This document shows, piece after piece, positions 25,491 to 33,638 of a stretch of DNA of 64,000 nt; position 1 is the stretch's first letter; each line of letters begins with the position of its first letter. The stretch comes from Alistipes megaguti (GTDB lineage: Bacteria; Bacteroidota; Bacteroidia; Bacteroidales; Rikenellaceae). A model generated the notes under the pieces. The model was not told where the DNA came from. It searched no databases and saw nothing but the letters and a program-made list of their open reading frames with translations. The stretch covers positions 2,457,001-2,521,000 of the forward strand of contig NZ_LR027382.1 in the NCBI RefSeq assembly GCF_900604385.1, given 5' to 3'. The translations under genes were made by a program, and so were the position numbers.

Positions 25491-26267
25491 ATGAAGATCG
25501 GATTTATCGGATTCGGAAACATGGCCCAGGCACTGGCCCGCGGACTGGTGCGCGGCGGAGCCGTCGAGGCCGCCTGCATCGGGGCCTGCGCCCGCGATCG
25601 GGCCAAACTGCAACGCAATACGGAGCCTCAGGGCTTCCGGGCCTTCGACACGGCGGCCGAAGTGGCGGAGTTCGCCGACGTGGTCATCATCGCCGTGAAA
25701 CCCTATCAGGTCGAGGGGGTTGTTACGCCGATTCGTGAGACGTTGAAGCGGAAGATCGTCGTTTCGGTGGCTGCCGGGGTGACGTTCGACGACTATGAGC
25801 AGATGCTCGCCCCCGGTACGGCCCATCTGAGCACGTGTCCCAATACGCCGGTGGCCGTCTGCGAGGGGATCGTCGTCTTCGAACGCCGCCACTCGCTCTC
25901 ACCCGAACAGCTGGCTTCGCTCGAGGAGCTCTTCTCGCACGTCGGGCTGGTGCTGTCGGTCGAGACCTCGCTGCTGGGGGTGGCCGGGACGATCTGCGGC
26001 TGCAGTCCGGCCTTCGTGGCGATGTTCATCGAGGCCTTGGCCGATGCGGCGCTCAAGTACGGTATTCCGCGTGCCGATGCCTACCGGATGGTGAGCCAGA
26101 TGATCGTCGGCACGGGCAAGCTGCAACTTGAGACGGGACAGCATCCCGGCGTAATGAAGGATGCCGTCTGCTCGCCGGGCGGTACGACGATCGTGGGTGT
26201 AGGGGAACTCGAACGCGAGGGCTTCCGCGGATCGGTCATCGCGGCCATCGACGCCATTCTGGGCTGA
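25491..26267 (+). CDS. proC: Pyrroline-5-carboxylate reductase
   Basis: A 258-aa enzyme making proline from pyrroline-5-carboxylate with NAD(P)H. The Rossmann motif GFIGFGNMAQAL is at the N-terminus (about residues 4-15). The C-terminal P5CR signature is clear in the region from HPGVMKDAVCSPGGTTI to LEREGFRGSV. Start choice: ATG at 25491 (MKIGFIG) or 25485 (MHMKIG); the frame from 25434 is less likely. It is probably in the same transcript as yggS. A repeat array begins about 140 bases past the stop. Confidence 0.94.
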   Translation: MKIGFIGFGNMAQALARGLVRGGAVEAACIGACARDRAKLQRNTEPQGFRAFDTAAEVAEFADVVIIAVKPYQVEGVVTPIRETLKRKIVVSVAAGVTFDDYEQMLAPGTAHLSTCPNTPVAVCEGIVVFERRHSLSPEQLASLEELFSHVGLVLSVETSLLGVAGTICGCSPAFVAMFIEALADAALKYGIPRADAYRMVSQMIVGTGKLQLETGQHPGVMKDAVCSPGGTTIVGVGELEREGFRGSVIAAIDAILG

Positions 26268-26939
26268 CCGCGCCCTCCTTCCGGCTGCGGCACCGACCCG
26301 CGGCGCAACCGGAAAAAGAGAGAGGAACCTTCTCCCCTCCCCGCCTTTTAGGCAGGTTTTCGGGACGATATCCCGTTATCAGGCCTCCGGAACTTGTCTC
26401 CGCTTCCATCGTTTCAGACCGGGAGCGTCCGATTGCTGCTGAAACACGATAAGGTCTGGCCGCCTCTAAAACCGGCTTCTTAGACCGGGAGCGTCCGATT
26501 GCTGCTGAAACCCGGTAGGCCCGGCCGCCCATAGAACCGGCTTCTTAGACCGGGAGCGTCCGATTGCTGCTGAAACCCGGTAAGGCACGGCCGCCTCTAA
26601 AACCGGTCTCTTAGACCGGTACCTTTTGGTGTCAAAAGGTACCACCAAAACCATCCGCAAGTCGCTTTCGCGGGAATCGGACAAAGGCCAAGCTGGGCGG
26701 GTGCAGAAAGATCGAGCCTATTCAGCCTCCCGCTCCTGGCGCTCGTCCTTTGCCCGATTCTTTTTCCGCTGCAAGCGAAGTGCGGAAATTGCTTTTCTTC
26801 GAACGTACAGGCGTCCATTTGCTAAAGAACCCCGGTAAGGCCCGGCCGCCCATAGAACCGGCTTCTTAGACCGGGAGCGTCCGATTGCTGCTGAAACCCG
26901 GTAAGGCACGGCCGCCTCTAAAACCGGTCTCTTAGACCG
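26268..26939 (+). repeat. Repeat array between proC and the M23 peptidase gene
   Basis: This 672-base convergent gap holds at least four copies of a ~65-base unit whose core agaccgggagcgtccgattg starts at 26416, 26482, 26547 and 26868. Each core continues with ctgctgaaac, then cggccgcc and tctaaaaccgg or catagaaccgg. A ~215-base insert interrupts the series (26618-26833). Small palindromes such as accggtct-ctt-agaccggt lie at the unit junctions. The last unit abuts the stop codon of the M23 gene. There is no gene; stop-free frames through the units are artefacts. The first ~140 bases show nothing recognisable. Confidence 0.8.
26618..26833. other. Structured ~215-bp insert within the repeat array
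   Basis: Between the repeat halves ...agaccgg and cccggtaagg... lies unique sequence. It opens with a palindrome (arms 26618-26628 and 26633-26643, ggtaccttttg / caaaaggtacc). It also has a longer inverted pair, aatcggacaaagg (26675-26687) with cctttgcccgatt (26747-26759), 12 of 13 matching, and a further ttccgc/gcggaa pair near 26763-26791. This suggests a folded RNA or a MITE-like remnant. No coding assignment is supported. Confidence 0.5.
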
Positions 26940-28154
26940 TTAGCGGACGCGCAGCGTGCGGCCAATGCGCAGGATGGTGGTCGACTTGATGCCGTTCAGA
27001 CGGCAGATGTTCGACACCGTGGTACCGTAACGGCGAGCTATGGCACCGAGCGTATCGCCCGAACGGATCTTGTGATAACGCATGGCGGCCTTTTCGGCAG
27101 CCTCCTTCTTGTCCTGCTCCTCGTTGGCGATCTCGTCGTCGAAATCCTGCCCGGCGTTGGAATTGATGTTGAAGAAGGACTTCTTCAGCAGGAACGTTTC
27201 GCGGCAGAGCATGCCGTTCTTGAAGTCGATCAGCCGTTCGGGGTCGAAGGCCTGTCCGTAGTAGCGGGTCTCGAAGTGGAGGTGCGGACCGGTCGAACGG
27301 CCCGTCGAACCGCCCTTGCCGATGACGTGGCCCGCCTCGACCCAGTCGCCGGGTTGGACCAGACGCTCCGAGAGGTGGCCGTAATAGGTCTCCAGTCCGT
27401 TGTCATGGCGGATGATGACCAGATTGCCGTAGCCGCGCACATATTGCGAGATGCGCACCCGTCCGCAGAAGGTCGCATAGACCGGTTCGCCCATCTTGAG
27501 CGGCAGATCGACACCCTGGTGGCGGCGTCCGCGGCGCGGTCCGTACTTGCCGCGGGGATTCACCGCACCCTTGTAGGGATAGTGGTAGCTCTTTGTCGAG
27601 TCGATCAGGTCGATGACCACCGACTGCGGCAGCGAAGCGATGCTGACATCCTTGTAGGGAAAGAGCGAGATCGTGTCCCAATACTTTTCGAAGATCGTGC
27701 TGTCCTTGGCCACGGCGCGGTTGCGGACGTATTTCCAGGTGTTGTTGCCGTAGAGGATGACGTAGAGGGCGTCGTTTCCGGAGTTGAGCGTGTCGAGGAC
27801 GGTCAGCCCGTTGGTATCGAACGTCGATTCGATTTGTTTGCGGCGCAGACGCAGCTGCAGGTTGGCCACCGAATCGGCCGCCGACTGTTCGGGATCGACC
27901 CGGGCGGTCGGAGACGATGCCGTACGGGCCGCACGGGCCTCGAGCTGCGCCTGCATGTTGTCGAGCAGCGTCTGCAGCGAGTCGATGGCGACGCTCTGCA
28001 CGTCGGAGACGTGGCGCAGCGAGTCGGCTTCGGCCATCGCTTCGACGGTCTGTTCGAGGAGTTTGACCCGTGAGGGACGGGGCGATCGGGCGTCGGCCGT
28101 TGCGGCCAGCGAGAGGGCTGCCAGCGGCAGCAGGTATTGTTTCATCTTCTTCAT
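26940..28154 (-). CDS. Secreted M23 metallopeptidase with LysM domain
   Basis: A 404-aa cell-wall hydrolase. The signal peptide is MKKMKQYLLPLAALSLAA. A coiled-coil-like region follows (about residues 30-110). The M23 domain (about 200-310) has all zinc and catalytic residues: HQGVD (HxxxD), GHLSE and HLHFE. A C-terminal LysM (YHKIRSGDTLGAIARRYG) binds peptidoglycan. It probably cleaves peptide cross-links during envelope growth or division. Its stop codon is directly adjacent to the last unit of the repeat array. Confidence 0.94.
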   Translation of the reverse strand: MKKMKQYLLPLAALSLAATADARSPRPSRVKLLEQTVEAMAEADSLRHVSDVQSVAIDSLQTLLDNMQAQLEARAARTASSPTARVDPEQSAADSVANLQLRLRRKQIESTFDTNGLTVLDTLNSGNDALYVILYGNNTWKYVRNRAVAKDSTIFEKYWDTISLFPYKDVSIASLPQSVVIDLIDSTKSYHYPYKGAVNPRGKYGPRRGRRHQGVDLPLKMGEPVYATFCGRVRISQYVRGYGNLVIIRHDNGLETYYGHLSERLVQPGDWVEAGHVIGKGGSTGRSTGPHLHFETRYYGQAFDPERLIDFKNGMLCRETFLLKKSFFNINSNAGQDFDDEIANEEQDKKEAAEKAAMRYHKIRSGDTLGAIARRYGTTVSNICRLNGIKSTTILRIGRTLRVR

Positions 28155-28330
28155 ACGTTGCGTTTCGGTTGGACCGCTCCGGACGGGCGCAGCGGCCGTT
28201 CACTTTTCGATTGCCGGGATTCTTCCGCCCGACTTTTCAAGGGGTTTTCCCCGGGGACTCTTTTCGGGGAGCGCTTTGCTCTTCCCGATTGGCCACTTCC
28301 CCGGCATTTTCTTCCCCCCCCCGGATTCTG

Positions 28331-28903
28331 TCAGCCCCGTTTGATCAACTCTTCGGCGGCCTCGAGCTGGTGGTAGAACTCCTCGCCGAAGCGGCGGATG
28401 ATCGGTTCGCGCAGCGCCTTGTAGACCGGGATTCCCAGTTTGGCGCCGCATTTGCGGGCCGGGGCACAGACCGACCAGCGGTGGTAGTTCAGGCCGAGTG
28501 TGCCGTTCGAGAAGCGCATGACGCGGATTGGATAGAGGTGGCACGAGATCGGTTTGCGGAACGCGGTCTTGCCCTCCATCCAGGCCTTCTCGATGGCGCA
28601 CAGCGTCACGCCGTTCTCCTGACAGGCGTAGGCGCACTGGGCGTCGTTGACGAGCGGCGTGGTCCGATCGCCCTCTTCGTCGAGGACCATGAAGCCCTGC
28701 CGTTCGACGGCCTCCACCCCTTCGCCCGTCATGTAGGGACGGTAGTTCGGGTATTCGCGGCGGAGGATCTCCTCTTCGTCCTCCTCCAGCGGGGCTCCGG
28801 CGTTGCCTTCGACGCAGCAGATCCCCTTGCACTGCGCCAGATCGCACGCAAAGCATTCGCGCAGCAGATCGACGCTCACGATCTTGTCATCAATCTCGAT
28901 CAT
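28331..28903 (-). CDS. DUF3109 family cysteine-rich protein
   Basis: A 190-aa protein matching DUF3109, a Bacteroidetes family with conserved cysteines. Cys residues occur in CFACDLAQCKGICCVEG (about residues 17-33), in CAYACQENGVTLCAI, in PISCHLYPIR and in CAPARKCGAKLG. They may bind an Fe-S cluster or zinc, but no activity is known to me. The ATG at 28901-28903 overlaps the ddl stop in an ATGA arrangement, implying translational coupling; an in-frame GTG at 28912 is also possible. Confidence 0.88.
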   Translation of the reverse strand: MIEIDDKIVSVDLLRECFACDLAQCKGICCVEGNAGAPLEEDEEEILRREYPNYRPYMTGEGVEAVERQGFMVLDEEGDRTTPLVNDAQCAYACQENGVTLCAIEKAWMEGKTAFRKPISCHLYPIRVMRFSNGTLGLNYHRWSVCAPARKCGAKLGIPVYKALREPIIRRFGEEFYHQLEAAEELIKRG

Positions 28904-29883
28904 TTGCGGCACGTATCGGCGATAATCAGATCATACAGTTCACCGAGCGACATGCCCATCTGTCGGGCCTGCTTCGGGACGATGCTTCCGGCGCTCATGC
29001 CCGGAATCGAGTTCAACTCGATGAAGTAGGGCTTGCCTTCGGGGGTGACGATGAAATCGACCCGCACGATGCCCGAGCAGCGGCATGCGCGGTAGGCTTC
29101 GCGCGTCATGCGGTTCAGTTCGGCACGCACCTCATCCGGGATCGGTGCCGGGGTGATCTCCTCGGAGCGTCCGGCCGTGTATTTGGCCTCGTAGTCGAAG
29201 AAGTCGTTCTTGGGAACGATCTCCGTGATGGGGAAGATATACTCCTTTTCACGGGTGACGAGGATGCCGCACCCCATCTCACGGCCCGTGATGCACTCCT
29301 CGATGAGAATCTCGCCGCCCTGGGCGAAGGCGGCCTCGATGGCGGCGGGAAGCTCCGCGGCCGTGTGGACCTTCGTCACGCCGAACGACGAACCGTTGGC
29401 ATTGGGCTTCACGAAGAGCGGGAGTCCCAGATCGGCGACAATGGCCTCGGCATCCCACGCCTCGCCGCGGCGCAGGAAGTGTTCGCGGGCCAGGTTGACG
29501 CGTCCGGCCAGCGTGCGCTTGGTGGTGATCTTGTCGAAGGTGACGACCGTCGAGACCATCGAGCACGACGAATAGGGAATACCCATCATGTCGAGATAGC
29601 CCTGCAGACGGCCGTCCTCGCCCGGGGTGCCGTGGATGAGAATCAGCGCGTAGTCGAAAATCTTGTGTTCGCCGTCGATCGTAATCGAGAAATCGTTCTT
29701 GTCGACCTGCCACTGTCGGCCGTCGGGCGTCGTGTGGTGCCAGTCGCGGTGATGAAGGTCGATGACCGTGATATCGTATTTCGTGTGATCGAGCGCCGCT
29801 TCGATCTGTGCGGCACTTTGCAGGGCGATCTCCCGCTCGGGAGAGTCGCCGCCCGCCAGGAGGGCGATCTTCAGTCGTGTCAT
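28900..29883 (-). CDS. ddl: D-alanine--D-alanine ligase
   Basis: A 327-aa ATP-grasp enzyme joining two D-alanines for peptidoglycan. The N-terminal LAGGDSPEREIALQSA carries the substrate glutamate. The central ATP-grasp has KPNANGSSFGVTKV, and the metal site is in IVRVDFIVTPEGKPYFIELN, with NSIPGMS at the end. The ATG at 29881-29883 sits 2 bases after the nadD stop; the longer frame to 30777 overlaps nadD and is rejected. It lies in the run yicC, gmk, nadD, ddl, DUF3109. Confidence 0.95.
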   Translation of the reverse strand: MTRLKIALLAGGDSPEREIALQSAAQIEAALDHTKYDITVIDLHHRDWHHTTPDGRQWQVDKNDFSITIDGEHKIFDYALILIHGTPGEDGRLQGYLDMMGIPYSSCSMVSTVVTFDKITTKRTLAGRVNLAREHFLRRGEAWDAEAIVADLGLPLFVKPNANGSSFGVTKVHTAAELPAAIEAAFAQGGEILIEECITGREMGCGILVTREKEYIFPITEIVPKNDFFDYEAKYTAGRSEEITPAPIPDEVRAELNRMTREAYRACRCSGIVRVDFIVTPEGKPYFIELNSIPGMSAGSIVPKQARQMGMSLGELYDLIIADTCRK

Positions 29884-29885
29884 TT

Positions 29886-30698
29886 TCAGGGGTTGTAGAT
29901 GTCTTTGTATCGGAATTCGAAAATCTCCTGCACCATCTGGGCAAACTGCCGGGCCTCGACGTGGTTGGCGTCGATGCGCAGCACGGCGTTGAAGTCGTTC
30001 AGCGCCGGGCCCCACTCGCTCAGGCGGTAATGGAGCTTGCCGCGTTCGAGCAGCAGTTCGATGTCGTCGGGGTGTGCGGCGAGTTGTGTGGTGAGGACCG
30101 CGATGCGGGTTGCGGGGCTCCAGAGCCCCTTCTTGCGGATGTATTCGAGGACCTTCGGGGCGAGCATCGCCGAGACATCCTCGCCGCGCGTGATACGGTC
30201 GCGGATCCCGGTCGAGGCGATGTCGAGCAGCGGGGCTTCGTCGAGCAGCGTGATGCGTCCCTCGAAGCCCGAGACGCTCTCGCTGCCGCGCCGCGGATAG
30301 ACGTAGACCGGGTATTCGAGGATTCGGTCGTACTCCTTCCAGCCGTCGAGGCGGGCGATCTGGTCGCTGCCCATCAGGATCGAGAACTCCATCTCCGCAC
30401 CGCAGTTCTCCTGCAGATAGCGCAGCGTGTCGATCGTATAGGAGGGTTTCGGCAGCAGCATCTCCACTACCGAAGGTTTGATCCGTTCGGGATATTTCGA
30501 TGCGGCGCAGGCGATCTCGGCCATCTCGAAGCGGTCGAGTTCGGGGGCCAGCGCCTCTTCCTGCTTGTAGGGGCTCTGGGGCGAGACGATCAGCGCCACC
30601 TCGTCGCACAGTCCGCGGTCCAGCACATACTCCGCCAGGGCGATGTGGCCCTTGTGGATCGGGTTGAATGACCCGAAATAGAGCATTTCGCGTTTCAT
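29886..30698 (-). CDS. nadD: Nicotinate-nucleotide adenylyltransferase with TPR-like C-terminus
   Basis: NadD transfers AMP to nicotinate mononucleotide in NAD synthesis. The 270-aa protein has the nucleotidylyltransferase motifs FGSFNPIHKGHIA (about residues 8-20) and STGIRDRI (about 167-174). The catalytic core ends near residue 197. The remaining ~70 residues (from about AAHPDDIELLLERGKLHYRL to the end) look like one or two tetratricopeptide-type helical hairpins and are not part of a minimal NadD of ~190-200 aa. The ATG at 30696-30698 is 2 bases after the gmk stop. Confidence 0.92.
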   Translation of the reverse strand: MKREMLYFGSFNPIHKGHIALAEYVLDRGLCDEVALIVSPQSPYKQEEALAPELDRFEMAEIACAASKYPERIKPSVVEMLLPKPSYTIDTLRYLQENCGAEMEFSILMGSDQIARLDGWKEYDRILEYPVYVYPRRGSESVSGFEGRITLLDEAPLLDIASTGIRDRITRGEDVSAMLAPKVLEYIRKKGLWSPATRIAVLTTQLAAHPDDIELLLERGKLHYRLSEWGPALNDFNAVLRIDANHVEARQFAQMVQEIFEFRYKDIYNP

Positions 30699-30700
30699 GG

Positions 30701-31264
30701 CTATCGGGCAAAGAATTCGTCGAGAATGGCGCACGCTCCGGCCACGGCCTCGTCCAGACGGTCGTTGACCACCACATGGTCGAACTCCGGGGCCTTTGTC
30801 AGTTCGAACTCGGCCTTGGCCACACGGCGTTCGATGGCCTCGGGGGCATCCGTGCCGCGTGCGACGAGCCGCCGGCGCAGCTCCTCGACCGAGGGGGCCT
30901 TGATGAAGATCGAGCAGGCATCCCGACCGAAGATCCGCTTGAGGTTGATGCCGCCCAGGACGTCGACGTCGAAGACGATCACGTGACCCTTCTCCCAGAT
31001 GCGCTCCACTTCGCTGCGCAGCGTGCCGTAGCAGGTGCCCTTGTAGACCTCCTGCCACTCGACGAAGCGCCCCTCGCTGACGGCCCGTGCGAACTCCTCG
31101 GGCGAGAGGAAGTAGTAGTCCACGCCGTTGCGCTCCTCACCGCGCGGGGCGCGGCTCGTGGCCGAGATCGAGAATTCGAGCTGCGGATAGCGGCGGAGCA
31201 GCTCCCGGACGATGGTTGTCTTGCCCGAGCCGCTCGGGGCCGAAAATATGATGACTTTTCCCAT
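30701..31264 (-). CDS. gmk: Guanylate kinase
   Basis: A 187-aa kinase converting GMP to GDP with ATP. The P-loop is FSAPSGSGKTTIV (about residues 7-19). The GMP-binding region contains SISATSRAPRGEERNGVDYYF, here split across about residues 33-53. The lid and adenine region includes RRLVARGTDAPEAIERR. It lies 2 bases before nadD and 122 bases after yicC; yicC-gmk adjacency is widespread in bacteria. Confidence 0.95.
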   Translation of the reverse strand: MGKVIIFSAPSGSGKTTIVRELLRRYPQLEFSISATSRAPRGEERNGVDYYFLSPEEFARAVSEGRFVEWQEVYKGTCYGTLRSEVERIWEKGHVIVFDVDVLGGINLKRIFGRDACSIFIKAPSVEELRRRLVARGTDAPEAIERRVAKAEFELTKAPEFDHVVVNDRLDEAVAGACAILDEFFAR

Positions 31265-31386
31265 TTTGGTAACTCTTGTCGGTTAGGACGGGTATCTGAT
31301 CCGGAGGGCGGATCGGCGGGATGCGCGGCCGGCCGTTGCCGCCGCCCGGGTTCCCGTCTCTTCCCCCCCCCTCTGCTGCGGACTCC

Positions 31387-32271
31387 CTACAGAATGTTGA
31401 GCACCTGCTCCTTGATCTTTTCCAGTTCGTCCTTCATCTTGACGACGAGGATCTGGATGTTCGTCTCGTTGGCCTTCGAGCCCATGGTGTTGATCTCGCG
31501 GCCCATCTCCTGGGCAATGAATCCCAGCTTGCGGCCCACGGCCTCCTCCGAGGCGGCCACCTCGCGGAAATAGCGGCAGTGGTTGGTCAGACGCACCTTC
31601 TCCTCGGTGATGTCGAGCTTCTCGAGGTAGAAGATCATCTCCTGTTCGAGGCGGTTGCGGTCGACCTCGACGGGGAGTTTCGAGAGGTTGTCCAGAATGC
31701 GCGTCCGGATGGTCTCCGTACGGGCCTGTTCGAAGGGGATGACCTCGTTCTTGTACTGTTCGATCAGATCGACGCGGCGCAGCAGGTCGGCGATGAGCGT
31801 GGCCCCCTCCTGCGAGCGGAAGGCGTCGAGCCGCGCGGCGGCCTCTTCGACGGCCTTGAGCAGCACGGCGTGCTCCTCGTCGGAGATCGTCTCGGCCTCC
31901 GTCGAAACCACCTCGGGCAGCCGCATGAGTGTCTGCATCGCCGCGGCATCCCACCCTGCCGTGCTGCAGTCCAGTCCGGCACCGGCGGCCGCCTCGCGCA
32001 GCTGTCGGGCATAGGCGGCAAAGACTTCGCGGTTGATGCGGGCCGAGGTTTCGACACTCTGGCTCTCGATCGAGACGAAAAGGTCGATCTTTCCGCGCTG
32101 GAGCCGCTGCTGGATCAGATTGCGGATTTCGTATTCCGACTGCCGATAGAGGGCCGGGAGCCTCAGGGCGAGGTCCAACTGCTTGGAATTCAGCGAGCGG
32201 ATCTCGACGGTGATCTTCTTATTCTGGATTTCGGCCTCGGCTTTTCCGAAGCCGGTCATGGATTTGATCAT
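31387..32271 (-). CDS. YicC/YloC family endoribonuclease
   Basis: A 294-aa protein with the conserved N-terminus MIKSMTGFGKAEAE and the C-terminal DUF1732 block GREINTMGSKANETNIQ. E. coli YicC has been linked to endoribonuclease activity on small RNA; by homology this is a cytoplasmic RNase or stress protein. Adjacent to gmk as in many genomes. A TACTTTTG box (minus strand, 32298-32305) matches TAnnTTTG 26 bases upstream of the ATG. Confidence 0.93.
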   Translation of the reverse strand: MIKSMTGFGKAEAEIQNKKITVEIRSLNSKQLDLALRLPALYRQSEYEIRNLIQQRLQRGKIDLFVSIESQSVETSARINREVFAAYARQLREAAAGAGLDCSTAGWDAAAMQTLMRLPEVVSTEAETISDEEHAVLLKAVEEAAARLDAFRSQEGATLIADLLRRVDLIEQYKNEVIPFEQARTETIRTRILDNLSKLPVEVDRNRLEQEMIFYLEKLDITEEKVRLTNHCRYFREVAASEEAVGRKLGFIAQEMGREINTMGSKANETNIQILVVKMKDELEKIKEQVLNIL

Positions 32272-32297
32272 AGGTCAGCCTTGCTTGATTCAGGCAA

Positions 32298-32305
32298 CAA
32301 AAGTA
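32298..32305 (-). promoter_or_regulatory. Putative -7 box for yicC
   Basis: The minus strand reads TACTTTTG, an exact match to TAnnTTTG, 26 bases before the yicC ATG and so likely the promoter of the yicC-gmk-nadD-ddl-DUF3109 run. No clear -33 element. Confidence 0.45.
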
Positions 32306-32364
32306 GTAAAAACAAATCAAAAAGGCGACGAATCGTCCGGCGGAATGAAATTTATTTGGCGATC

Positions 32365-32398
32365 TTTGGTTTTTATAAATTATTTTTATTTATATTTG
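32365..32398 (+). promoter_or_regulatory. Promoter of serC
   Basis: TTTG at 32365-32368 and TATATTTG at 32391-32398 (exact TAnnTTTG) lie 22 bases apart in an AT-rich stretch. The serC ATG is 55 bases further on. Spacing is slightly long. Confidence 0.6.
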
Positions 32399-32453
32399 TG
32401 TTAGAAAATTAACAGACCGAAATTCGAATAACCAAATCTCATAACAATTTATT

Positions 32454-33527
32454 ATGAAAAAGCACAATTTCAATGCGGGACCGTCCATTCTTGCGGACGA
32501 AGTGATCGAAAAAGCAGCCAAGGCCGTACTCGATTTCAACGGATCGGGACTTTCGATTCTTTCGATTTCGCACCGCACGAAGGACTTCGACGCCGTGATG
32601 GCCGAGGCCGACGCGCTTTTCCGTGAACTGCTCCACATTCCGGACAACTACAAGATCATCTATCTGGGCGGAGGTGCGAGCACCTATTTTTATGAGATTC
32701 CCGCCAACTTCCTGGGCAAAAAGGCCGGCTACGTCAATACGGGCGTCTGGTCGAAGAAGGCCATCAAGGAGGCCAAACGCTACGGCGAAGTGGAGGTCGT
32801 AGCTTCGTCCGAGGACCGCAACTTCACCTATATCCCCAAGGGATTCACCATTCCCGAGGATCTGGACTACCTGCACATCACCTCGAACAATACGATCTAC
32901 GGTACGGAGTACCACGAGGATCTGACCTCGCCCGTGCCCCTGATCGCCGACATGTCGTCCGACATTCTGTCGCGTCCGGTCGACGTGACGAAATACGCCA
33001 TGATCTACGGCGGTGCGCAGAAGAACCTGGCTCCGGCCGGCGTGGCCTTCGGCATCATCCGCGAGGAGATGCTCGACCGCATCGTGCGCGACCTGCCGAC
33101 GATGATGTCCTACCGCACGCACGTCGAGAACAACTCGATGTTCAACACGCCTCCCGTCTTCCCGATCTACGTGCTGATGGAGACGCTGCGCTGGCTGAAG
33201 TCGATCGGAGGCGTTCCCGAAATCTACCGCCGCAACCAGGAGAAGGCCGCCCTGCTCTACGACGAGATCGACCGCAACCCGTTGTTCCGCGGTACGGTCG
33301 AGAAGGAGGACCGCTCGCTGATGAATATCTGTTTCGTCATGCAGGAGGGCTACGAGGATCTGGCTCCCGAATTCCTCGAGTTCACCAAGAGCCGCGACAT
33401 CGTGGGCATCAAGGGTCACCGTCTGGTGGGCGGATTCCGCGCTTCGTGCTACAACGCCCTGCCGATCGAGAGCGTGCGCGTGCTGGTGGAGTGCATGCAG
33501 GAGTTTGCTGCGAAATACGCCAAATAA
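32454..33527 (+). CDS. serC: Phosphoserine aminotransferase
   Basis: A 357-aa PLP enzyme converting 3-phosphohydroxypyruvate to phosphoserine, also serving pyridoxal phosphate synthesis. The N-terminal NFNAGPSILADEV and the SISHRTKDFD segment (about residues 39-48) are hallmarks. The PLP lysine is in YGGAQKNLAPAG (about residues 184-195). It heads a serC-serA-DUF1015 run and has its own promoter. The serA start is just over 100 bases downstream. Confidence 0.96.
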   Translation: MKKHNFNAGPSILADEVIEKAAKAVLDFNGSGLSILSISHRTKDFDAVMAEADALFRELLHIPDNYKIIYLGGGASTYFYEIPANFLGKKAGYVNTGVWSKKAIKEAKRYGEVEVVASSEDRNFTYIPKGFTIPEDLDYLHITSNNTIYGTEYHEDLTSPVPLIADMSSDILSRPVDVTKYAMIYGGAQKNLAPAGVAFGIIREEMLDRIVRDLPTMMSYRTHVENNSMFNTPPVFPIYVLMETLRWLKSIGGVPEIYRRNQEKAALLYDEIDRNPLFRGTVEKEDRSLMNICFVMQEGYEDLAPEFLEFTKSRDIVGIKGHRLVGGFRASCYNALPIESVRVLVECMQEFAAKYAK

Positions 33528-33638
33528 CAGCGCCTTATGGCACTCGTGACGCGCGTCCCGGCCGGTTACGATACCCTTACGGGCGAAGTGAAGGCCTGGG
33601 ACTACAAAGAAGTGTTGAACGTAGAAATTCTGAAGTCT

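Noticed and set aside
26626..26838. 70-aa ORF in the repeat insert
   Set aside because: Its sequence follows inverted repeats and overlaps opposite-strand ORFs equally well, so coding is unsupported.
26416..26939. CRISPR array
   Set aside because: Units are ~65 bases repeated nearly end to end; there are no short identical repeats with unique similar-length spacers and no cas gene nearby.
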